Shown here piece after piece: positions 55,926 to 64,000 of a stretch of 64,000 bases of DNA. A program made the position numbers and the translations under genes. Every line of letters starts with the position of its first letter. The stretch's first letter is position 1. Source of the DNA: Raphanus sativus (taxonomy: Eukaryota; Streptophyta; Magnoliopsida; Brassicales; Brassicaceae); contig NC_079515.1 in the NCBI RefSeq assembly GCF_000801105.2, positions 35,797,407-35,861,406 of the forward strand, written 5' to 3'. A model generated the notes under the pieces. The model did no database searches and had not been told where the DNA came from. It worked only from the letters and a program-made list of their open reading frames with translations.

Positions 55926-57080
55926 TTAACTCTCTACTGGTTTTGTCGACTTCTGCCCAACCGGTAAATCATCGATCCAGTCTCCATAGATTCGATTAAT
56001 CTTCTTGGAGTCGCTCCACTTGAGCAAACACTTCTTTCGCCGCCCTTCATCGTTAAGACCAGAAGAGTCTGCTGTCACTTGTGCAATTGGTTTCATTGCA
56101 AACGGTTCGTTTGCAGGCACCACCGTTTGTTTACTCACAGACGCTGCTGCTACTGCGTTCATAGCTTCTCCTTCAACTCTTCCAACAGAGTGTTGCAGCA
56201 GCTCTGCAATCAGAAACACAAGAATCATCAAAAGGACTATCAAAAGGGATGGTATTAGCAACGATTATAATAACGTACCTGCTTGGCCATGAGCAAAGTG
56301 ACAGTTATCACCAAAAGGACACTGACCCTTCTCAAACTTCCCACATAGCCTAGTCTTCCAAAACACAGTCTTGACACCACCACCACCACCATTGATCATA
56401 GGTGCAGCAGGTACAGGGATGCCTCCTTGTCTATTCACTTCAACTTGATGAGAAGCTGCAACACCATTCTCAACAGACATTGGATCAACAACACTTATAG
56501 CCAAACTCTCCCTCAGCTTCCCGTTCTCCTCACGGAACTTAGAAAGATCCTCGTGGATGAAATTGCACCTGTCCCCATAAGGACACTCCTCACCGAAACA
56601 AAACTTCCTGCAGAGCTTCATCCTCAAGATAATCTTCTGATCATCTTCCCAGTTACTATCCCCAGCGGAGGAAACCGAAGAAAGTCTCTCCCTTTCCCTC
56701 TCCCTTTCCCTATCCTTCTCCCTGTCCTGCACAGGAGGCCCAACAATCTCCTGCCAGTTAGATGGAGGTTGTCTCAAATCCTCCATCCCGTGAGCAAAGT
56801 TGCAAAGCTCTCCGTTCCTACAAGCCCCTGACTTGAACTTGACACACATCCTCGTCTTGTAGAAGATGTTGGCAGTCCCTTTGTTCATAGGAGGAGGAGG
56901 AGGAGGGTTTGAAGATGGAACCATCCCCCAAGAAGTGTTGTTGTTATCATCAGCAGCAAGTCTTGGCCTTTTTAACTGTGGCATTGTCTGTGATTCAGAC
57001 AGCTCGTTGTTCGTTGAATCAACCATCTGGGTTTGGTTCCAAACAACATAAGGACGAGAATCTGAGTAACTCGAATCCAT
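55926..57080 (-). CDS. Triple CCCH zinc-finger protein (C3H39-type)
   Basis: Two exons on the minus strand, 56279-57080 and 55926-56203, giving 359 residues. The start at 57080 gives MDSSYSDSRPYVVWNQ. Three CCCH fingers are visible: CVKFKSGACRNGELCNFAH (C-x7-C-x5-C-x3-H), CRKFCFGEECPYGDRCNFIH (C-x8-C-x5-C-x3-H) and CGKFEKGQCPFGDNCHFAH (C-x7-C-x5-C-x3-H), each preceded by a basic KTR/RMK lead. Between the first two fingers lies a charged Asp/Arg/Glu repeat (REKDRERERERERL). The intron falls directly after the third finger. The C terminus is basic and ends WSDSKKINRIYGDWIDDLP. This class binds RNA or DNA; the target is unknown. Probable At3g19360 orthologue, next to MPC as in Arabidopsis. Confidence 0.92.
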
Positions 57081-57797
57081 TACTGTCAAAACACAACAAT
57101 CGAATTCTATGATTACAAAACAAAGTCTTCAACTTTCGATTATGAAACTATAAATGCTTGAAGCTGTGATACACAAATAACACGATTTAGTGGATCAGAG
57201 GAAGGGAGAGAGCAATACCAGGAGGATCGAACGATGGCGGCGGCGGCAGATTTGAGAGACGAAAGGCGTGTTAGGGTTTTTGAACATCTGATTGGTATAT
57301 ATACCTTTACTTGATTTAGTAATTACTTGGTGGTGGTAATTTTGTAAAAAAAACAAATCTGACATATGTGAAAGGCATTTCTCATCATTATCTAATTACG
57401 TTTTTTGTAAGAACAAATCCGATTTTTGAAAAGACATTTTGTCTGACATTATTTCAAGTATATGTATTATGCATATATGTTAAATGATCTTATCAGACCT
57501 TATAGTAAATGTATATTTCATACTATTGAATGTCTGTTAAGAATTTTTTATAGATAAATATTTTTTTTTGTTTTGTTTTTATGGTTTGTTTAGCCTTTGC
57601 ATTTGTGTTTATGGTTGGTCCTGTTTTGTGTTTATGGTTGGTTTAGCATTAACATTTTTTCACTAAAACATTGAGTACATTACCAATAATGATAGAATCT
57701 TAAGTTTTTATTTGAAACAGAAATGAGGTTTTATTTGAAACAGAAATGAGGATTCAAAATGCAGCATGAAACATAAATAAAACAGCCACAAAACACA

Positions 57798-58043
57798 TCA
57801 AAGCTTAGACGAGAGCATGGCTGCTCGGAACTTTTTAGATTCCTGCTCGTCTAGATTCATCTCTTTGGGATAACAGTCCATTAAAACAACAATTGCCTCG
57901 TTAATCTTCTCCTTGAGGGCTTCTGGTGATTCTAAGCACCGAAAGATTTCGGCTTGAGGTAGTTCAAGAAGCATTCCTGTGATTTTTGGTGCAAACAATG
58001 GCACGAGTAATTCCACCAAAGGGTAGAGCGACTCACCAATCAT
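57798..58043 (-). pseudogene. PABC-domain protein, MPC-like (copy 2; second exon only, first exon not in sequence)
   Basis: This exon codes 81 residues of PABC domain: IGESLYPLVELLVPLFAPKITGMLLELP and CLESPEALKEKINEAI, plus stop. It corresponds to the second exon of the gene at 26420, with about 88% identical residues and a 2-residue insertion (CYPKE region). The intron begins normally (58044-58111) but is then interrupted by a Helitron and the assembly gap, so the first exon is not present here. It may lie in the missing sequence, or may be lost. Its place beside the CCCH gene marks it as the positional MPC orthologue. Marked as a broken gene only on present evidence. Confidence 0.6.
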
Positions 58044-58111
58044 CTACAAAAAAAAAAAGATTAGAGTAAGAGAAAAGGATAAGCAAACTGGTTTTTCAAA
58101 ATTAACCATCA

Positions 58112-58600
58112 CTAGATCTCGACCCGCACAACCGTGCGGGTATTATTTTCATTTTTATATGTAAATATATTTATTTAGATCATTAGTAGTATATATTTTT
58201 AATTTTAATCATATATTTAAATATTTACAAAGCTATTTCAAATACAAAAATGTATAGTTTGCATGTTGTAAATAATCAACTGTTTAAACCGTCGTACGTA
58301 TTTGTTGCTTCTTATTATATATTTAGTTTATTGTATTTTCATTTAGTTATTAAACATATTAATATGTGCATGAAAAAATATTTGACAATTATTTTTTATT
58401 TAATTGATGTTAAATTTTTACCTGTTTTTCAAAGTTGACTTTCTTTTTAGCAGTATTTTCTATGTTTATTCATTTTTACACAATATATTATTATATCTAC
58501 AAAAATGAAAGATATGTTAATTTTTATACATGTAGTATACAGTCTGCTAATGTTAAGCCGCTCTGTCATATTATATTTTTAACATAAATATGTTCTATTT
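58112..58600 (-). mobile_element. Helitron 3' part inserted in the MPC copy 2 intron (cut by the gap)
   Basis: On the minus strand a hairpin (cccgcacggttgtgcggg) precedes tcgagatCTAG, with a host T following. The plus-strand flank reads accatca|CTAG. The same intron in copy 1 (about 26717-26726) reads accatca|tataaat, an intact A|T site, so the insertion point is exact. The 5' end is lost in the N run. Confidence 0.8.
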
Positions 58601-58700
58601 NNNNNNNNNNNNNNNNNNNNNNNNNNNNNNNNNNNNNNNNNNNNNNNNNNNNNNNNNNNNNNNNNNNNNNNNNNNNNNNNNNNNNNNNNNNNNNNNNNNN
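58601..58700. other. Assembly gap (100 N)
   Basis: Exactly 100 N, a conventional placeholder for a gap of unknown size. The sequence to its right repeats 20142-25440 almost exactly. Confidence 0.99.
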
Positions 58701-59145
58701 AAAAATAATGTATAAATCTGATCATTCTATGTAAAAAGTTTCAGATATGTCTGTGTTATTATTATTTTTTAATTATTATACTATTAATGTATTATACAAA
58801 TTAATACAAGATAAACTGTTTTTTTTTTGTTTAACTGACATTGTATTCAATGAAAAGAAGGATCAATAATAGTAAAAGAGAACTGTCAAAAACAATGCAA
58901 ATGACTAAAAACAGAGGAAACATCTGTTGATTGCTTGTCATTCACGGAACCAAAAGAAAACCCACATTAGAGCCTTTTATCACAAACTAAACCTCTTTCT
59001 TCGTTCTGAACATAATCAAAACTTAGATTCCACCAATCTTGTTCTTGTCTGCATGCAGCAGATTGAGAAACATACCCTTTTTTCTTCTTGCCTCTCTCTA
59101 TTTCTTCTCACACAAATCTCCCAACAGCCGTTGCTGGTAGTAGCA

Positions 59146-61162
59146 ATGGCAGAACTAAGATCAGGCGTTCTATTCAAGCTTCTAGAGGAAATGGGGGTCG
59201 GGAAAGCACGAAGAGACGTTGATCACAGACCAGTTTTGCTTCAGATAAGAAGCATAATCCCTGTGTTAGCAGCTGGAGGTTTATGGCCTAACAAAGGCTT
59301 CTTCTTGAGAATCTCAGACTCAACGCATTCAATGTACGCCTCCTTGCCGAGAGAAGAAAACGATCTTGTCCTCTACGACAAGTTACAGATAGGTCAACTG
59401 ATATTCGTGGAGAAGCTCGAGTTTGCTTATCCAGTTCCTATGATCAAAGGCATTAGACCAACACCAGGTCGGAGGGCTTGCACCGGTGAACCTATTGATC
59501 TAATCCCTAAAGAGCGTATAGAGAAGTTTTGTGCCAGTTTATCTGATACAGAGGAAAGCTATAATAATAACCAACAAGTTAAGAGGCCAAGAAGAACGAG
59601 ATGGAGCAATTCAAGCGTCTCTGAGATGAATGTTACAGATTTTGGAATGTTGAAAAATCTTTCGAGTGTGATGGAGGAGGAGGAGAAGGATGATACAGAT
59701 TCAATGGTCTCGAGTTGCTCTTCTTATTTGTCTTCAGCTGCTAGGAGAAGAATTTGGATGGGTTTGGGTGATGCTGGAAAGAGAAGAGAGTCATTAGATC
59801 CATCTAGGGTTAAGAATCATGTTCATGACATGAAATTACATGTTTCAAGAACTCGAAGTTACCCTGCTGTAAGTCTTATAGAAATGATTTTTACTCAAGA
59901 AGTCATTGTCTGATACTTTCTATATTTCTTAGGCGTCTCCTTCTCCTTCTGTGAGGAGCTGTGGAGTGATAGAGGAGAAGTCAAGTAGTAGAACAAGAAG
60001 AAGAGATAGTGTTGTTTCACCATCTCCAAAATGGGCTAAAAGCTTAAGCTATGGAAGTGGAAGTAGTAAGAGTAAGAACCTTCTTCTTCCACCTAGAAGC
60101 AATACCCTTGAATCCTCGGATTCGATATCAAGGAAAAGAAGCTGGACAGAGACTGAGATTCTCTGGAACTCACTTCCTCCCAAAGTTGTTAACCTAGGAA
60201 AGGTATTACAGATAGCTTTTTGATCAAGAAACCAGTTTGAATGAAAACTTAAACTATATAATAATAATGACATGGCAGGAGATTCTGAGACAGAGAGATA
60301 AGGCTATTCGCGCTGCGTCTCAAGCGTTGTTAGAGGCTTCAGCTGCTGAAAGATTGCTCAAATGTCTAAGGTAAGTGCTTACGAGTAAATGTAACTTCTT
60401 CCTCAAGTAATGTTTTCTCACTGGAATTATATGTTTAGGTCATACTCGGAGCTTTCGGACAAGAGGAATCAACACCATCATAACCAACAGCCACCGATAG
60501 GAGAGCTCTTGAGTTTCCAAGAGGAGTTAAGCAAGAGCAAGCTAATCATTCAATCATTATCAACTGAGGAAACAGAGCACTGCAACTCAAGAACAGGAGA
60601 GGAGAGACGCGAAAAGGCGACTCAGTGGATCAAATCAGCTTTAGCTACGGATCTCAAACCGGTTTCTTTACCCGCAAGTAAGCCTACGCAGAGTCCCGCG
60701 AGGAAGAGTTTTACCCTAATCGCTCAAGAAGTCAATAACCGTGAAGACAACACAAGGGACAGAGACTCAGGGTATGTAGAGAGAAAGGAGAGGTTAAGCA
60801 GAGCAGCAAGCGAACTCAGAAACTTGGTTAAGGAAGAAGGAAGAAGGTGGTACTTGAGCCGTGTCGAGAAGTATTTAGATGAGATCAGTAACGTAACAAA
60901 GTGGAGAGAGATGAGTAGTCAGCAAGTAGGAGAAACGATGTATCAGATAAAACGAGTGAGTGACTGGTTAGACGCTATGGTTAAAGGAGAAGAGGAGGAA
61001 CAAGAAGAGGAAGTGGTGATGATGATGACAGAGTCAGAAAGAGAGGCTTGCGGTAGAGTGAGGAACAAGATTTATAGGATTCTTTTGAGACATGTTGAGA
61101 AAACTTCTTTGTTAAGTCATCAACGTAATACCAGTCTCATGTCTCATCAACAATACTACTGA
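59146..61162 (+). CDS. DUF936 family protein (copy after the gap)
   Basis: Exons 59146-59868, 59933-60202, 60279-60370 and 60439-61162 give a 602-residue protein identical to that encoded at 20587-22605. Differences lie only in non-coding DNA: two single-base deletions in the first intron and two upstream indels. If the block is a real duplication this is a second functional gene; if the block is an assembly error it is the same gene sequenced twice. Confidence 0.85.
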
Positions 61163-61559
61163 AAAAGGGAAAAAAAAAACAAATTTGTTTTTAGGTTTTC
61201 ATTTTTTTTTTTGGTCGTGACCGTAGGAATACTAGGAATTTGTTTAGTAAATTGTTACTTAGTTTCTCTAATGCAATTTTCAGGTTTAGTGTCGTATAGT
61301 AGTAACCAATTCGCGTATCTTGGACGCGTTAAGACAACGGCCTAATTGGTCAATATGCAAATTTATAATTTCCTTTTTTCTCTATATATTCCTTTTTTTT
61401 ATAGTCTCTCTGGCTCTTTCTCTATATATACATACATACGATACACCAGATAGATCTCAATCTGATCCTCCTGTCTTTTTCGCCGTCTTTTTTCTTTCGA
61501 CTTGAGTTTTGGTGCATTCGCCATCAAATCCTCTGATATTTTTTTTTTCTATAGAAACC

Positions 61560-62411
61560 ATGTCTATACTCGAAAAGGTGATCAGCGCCTCCTTCTCACC
61601 CCATTCTAACACATGTCTTCACTCTGGCTCTCTTCATGGAATCTGCTTGGCTTGCAACTCGATGGTCGACGAACACTACCTCTACCGCAGACCGTTCGAT
61701 TTTCTTTCCCATGGTTTACAGCTAACCCATGACGCCGTAGCGTTAACCAAACTCCTCACAACTCTATCATCTTCCCTCGGCGAGCAGAAGCTTCACTTGG
61801 TCCTCGACTTGGACCACACGCTACTCCACGCCACGAAAGCTTCACGTCTCAGCGAAGCAGAGAAGTATCTAACCGGAGAAGAAGCATGTAGGGACGATCT
61901 GTGGATGTTGAAATCCAGTGGATATTTGGTAAAGCTACGGCCTTTCCTTGGAGATTTCTTGAGAGAAACCAACAAGATGTTCACCATGCACGTTTACACG
62001 ATGGGTACTCGGGATTACGCTGAAGACATCTTGGAGGTGATTGATCCGAGTCGATTCTATTTCGGTAACAGAGTAATAACGAGAAACGAGAGTCCTTGTA
62101 CGAAGACCCTTGATTTCGTTTTGGCGGATGAGCGGGGAGCGATGATTGTGGATGATACACGTGATGTGTGGCCTGATCACAAGCGTAACTTAATTGTAAT
62201 TAGCAGATACAATTATTTCAGAACGAAGAGCAGCCAAGACTCAAAGCCATACTCTGAGGAGAAGACAGACGAAAGTGAAAACAACAGTGGGTTGGTTGAT
62301 GTTTTTAGATTACTAAAGGAAGTTCACGGTAGATTTTTTAGAGTTAGAGAAGGGCTGGAGTCAAGGGACGTGAGGTTGCTGCTACAAGAGATAGAAGCCA
62401 ATCGCGTCTGA
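61560..62411 (+). CDS. FCP1-like HAD phosphatase, first tandem member (copy after the gap)
   Basis: 283 residues, identical to the protein at 23002-23853 except for one substitution in the segment [16 protein letters not shown] (Ala in the first copy, Thr here, from G to A at 61968). The catalytic LDLDHTLLH and VDDTRDVWP motifs are intact. The change is outside the catalytic motifs, and Glu-Ala-Asn is also found in the tandem partner, so the Thr form is the derived one. Confidence 0.85.
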   Translation: MSILEKVISASFSPHSNTCLHSGSLHGICLACNSMVDEHYLYRRPFDFLSHGLQLTHDAVALTKLLTTLSSSLGEQKLHLVLDLDHTLLHATKASRLSEAEKYLTGEEACRDDLWMLKSSGYLVKLRPFLGDFLRETNKMFTMHVYTMGTRDYAEDILEVIDPSRFYFGNRVITRNESPCTKTLDFVLADERGAMIVDDTRDVWPDHKRNLIVISRYNYFRTKSSQDSKPYSEEKTDESENNSGLVDVFRLLKEVHGRFFRVREGLESRDVRLLLQEIEANRV

Positions 62412-63627
62412 CAAGTAATCTTTTAGTTTGTAGAAATTTTATTTTATAATATAAGCATTGTAAGGCTTTTTGATATCGTTCATGTGTAAGAATAAAGAAG
62501 TATCAAATATCTTTGTAAAGTTATTTTAAGTAGAAATCTTTAAAGCGTATTCCTTAATATATTTCTTTTGCATTAATCTATTACTCTAATATATAAATAT
62601 ATCCTCAAAACCAAACAAAACTACAGAGCATTGTATTTAATTGGTATTATGATATAACATAAAACAAAAAGGGGAAATAAAAAAAAGACTCAAAGCTCAA
62701 ACATACGTTCAATCAACCCAATGTTTGGGATACTCTTAGCAACAAAAACCAACTTTGTGTCGAGGATGCTTCTGTTTTACTACGCTGCAGAATTTGAATA
62801 GTGCTTTGGCTTTAGGTTTCACTGATTGTATTTGTATGGACGTTTCTTACAAAGATTTTTTCCGTTTCGTACCTGAAAATTCTCACACACCGACCCACTT
62901 AAAGCGAATTATAACCCAAAACAAAATACAAAAGATACTGTATATGCATGATATTCTTTTTCAAAGTGGTTTAGTTATGATACTCTTGGGTTCGCATTAC
63001 AACTTACAAGATTACTATCCTCAAGTCAAGTGTTCAGTTAAGCATCTATTTGTTTGCGGTAGTAATAGTTTCCATCTGTAAGACCAAAGAACAGTGTCTG
63101 GAAGGTTCATACAGATGGAATCAGTGGACTAGGATTAGCAGAAAGCCCATGTAAATAGAGTTCGTAATAAAGCAGAAAGCCATGTAAATTTTAAAATAGT
63201 TGAAAGCCGGGCCCATATTAATTGGACTCATGCTGCCTTAAGTACAGAGGGTTATAATGGTCAATAGCGAAGTTTGCACGTGCAAAAGACGGCACAGTTA
63301 AAAGAGAGCTCATGAGAAAAAGGAAACACAGTCAACGGATTGGTCTAGAAAGGAAAACACAGACAACGGATTGGGTCTAAGGGCATAATGGTCTACTATT
63401 ATAACGACTTTCCTTTTCTCCAACACTTTCCAAAAAAAGTCTCTCGCTCTCTCTATAAAAACAACGATACCAAAGACTGAGAGATTCACTTGTTCTTGTA
63501 AAACCATTAGCAATAAACTCGATTCTCCTCTCCAGCTTTGCGATCGAACTAGGGTTTTCTTTTTGTTGATATTCGACTTGAGTTTTGTATATTTGAAGGT
63601 TTATTACAAGCGAACAGAGAAGAAACC

Positions 63628-64000
63628 ATGTCTGTTGTTGAGAATCATTCTCTTGAACCGAGAGCCAAAAGACAGAAGATCGAACCCGTGAGAAACACGT
63701 CTTCGTACTCATTGTCTTCTCGTAGATGTCGTCACTGGTTTGTCCGTTACGGAATCTGCACCACATGCAACTCAACGATTGACAAAGCTCAAAGCAGAGC
63801 ATTCGATTATCTTTCCCATGGTTTGCGGCTTAGCCATGAGGCTGTAGCGGTGACGAAACACCTTACCACACTAGTCTCTTGTTCCAACGAGAAAAAACTC
63901 CACTTAGTCCTTGACTTGGACCACACGCTTCTCCACACCACTCCTATTCCACGTCTCACCGAATCAGAGAAGTATCTAATCCAAAAAGCGGGTTCAAATA
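63628..64000 (+). CDS. FCP1-like HAD phosphatase, second tandem member (copy after the gap, cut by the window edge)
   Basis: The first 124 codons of the gene otherwise complete at 25070-26008, running off the right edge at a residue equivalent to 25442. Two silent T-to-C differences (63909 and 63921) lie around the catalytic DLDHT codons. The nuclear-localisation-like KRQK stretch and the Cys/His segment are present. Confidence 0.85.
   Translation, partial: MSVVENHSLEPRAKRQKIEPVRNTSSYSLSSRRCRHWFVRYGICTTCNSTIDKAQSRAFDYLSHGLRLSHEAVAVTKHLTTLVSCSNEKKLHLVLDLDHTLLHTTPIPRLTESEKYLIQKAGSN

Larger units (their letters stand above)
58701..64000. repeat. Near-identical second copy of 20142-25440
   Basis: From the first base after the gap to the window edge, the sequence follows 20142 onward. 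By eye I find four substitutions (61968, 63309, 63909 and 63921 against 23410, 24751, 25351 and 25363). I also find five 1-base indels, all in homopolymer runs (near 20168, 20386, 21332, 21366 and 22645 in the first copy). That is about 99.8% identity over 5.3 kb, including introns and spacers. Confidence 0.95.

Noticed and set aside
63909..63921. Possible gene conversion: both silent differences in the second HAD copy match the paralogue at 23236-23262
   Set aside because: A site between them, where the paralogue differs, was not converted, so a single tract does not fit. Two chance polymorphisms are simpler.

Overview
This is a plant nuclear window, AT-rich between genes, with split genes, Helitrons, MITEs, tRNA-derived SINEs and one 100-base run of N. 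Protein similarity and gene order point to a Brassicaceae genome, probably Brassica or a close relative. Read left to right, the recognised genes follow the order I recall for Arabidopsis chromosome 3 from about At3g19690 down to At3g19350: CAP/PR-1-like, DUF1005, RlmN-like radical SAM, a beta-xylosidase relic, DUF936, two FCP1-like HAD phosphatases, a BUB3 relic, AZF2, NHD1, PGDH3, a reticulon, a probable PTEN2-type relic, a CCCH zinc-finger protein and an MPC-like PABC protein. Several expected neighbours are missing or survive only as frameshifted relics. That is the pattern expected of a subgenome losing duplicate genes after polyploidy. The locus numbers are from memory and were not looked up.

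Layout. 1-4 kb: a Helitron end, tRNA-Leu(UAG), the CAP gene and the DUF1005 gene. 4-13 kb: mostly transposons, including paired Helitron 3' ends, a MULE-like MITE filled with telomere-like repeats, and a three-layer nested MITE. 13-16 kb: a secreted protein made of eleven 26-residue repeats, with truncated duplicates of its 5' and 3' flanks nearby. 16.5-26.9 kb: radical SAM gene, xylosidase relic, small protein, DUF936, two HAD phosphatases and MPC copy 1. 27-36 kb: cyclophilin relic, a complete non-autonomous Helitron, BUB3 relic and a second MULE-like MITE. 36.5-37.4 kb: AZF2. 38-43 kb: gene-poor, very AT-rich. 43-50.4 kb: NHD1, PGDH3 and a reticulon. 52-58 kb: PTEN-like relic, CCCH gene, MPC copy 2 with a Helitron in its intron, then the gap. 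58.7-64 kb: an almost exact repeat of 20.1-25.4 kb.

The genes do not form one pathway. NHD1 (plastid Na+/H+ antiport) and PGDH3 (plastid serine synthesis) are convergent neighbours that both carry transit-peptide-like N termini. The two HAD genes are a tandem pair. The most novel item is the repeat-protein gene at 14.1-15.2 kb, which looks like a secreted multi-peptide precursor. The most important caution is the repeat after the gap, which may be an assembly artefact. No searches were run; family calls are from recognised motifs.
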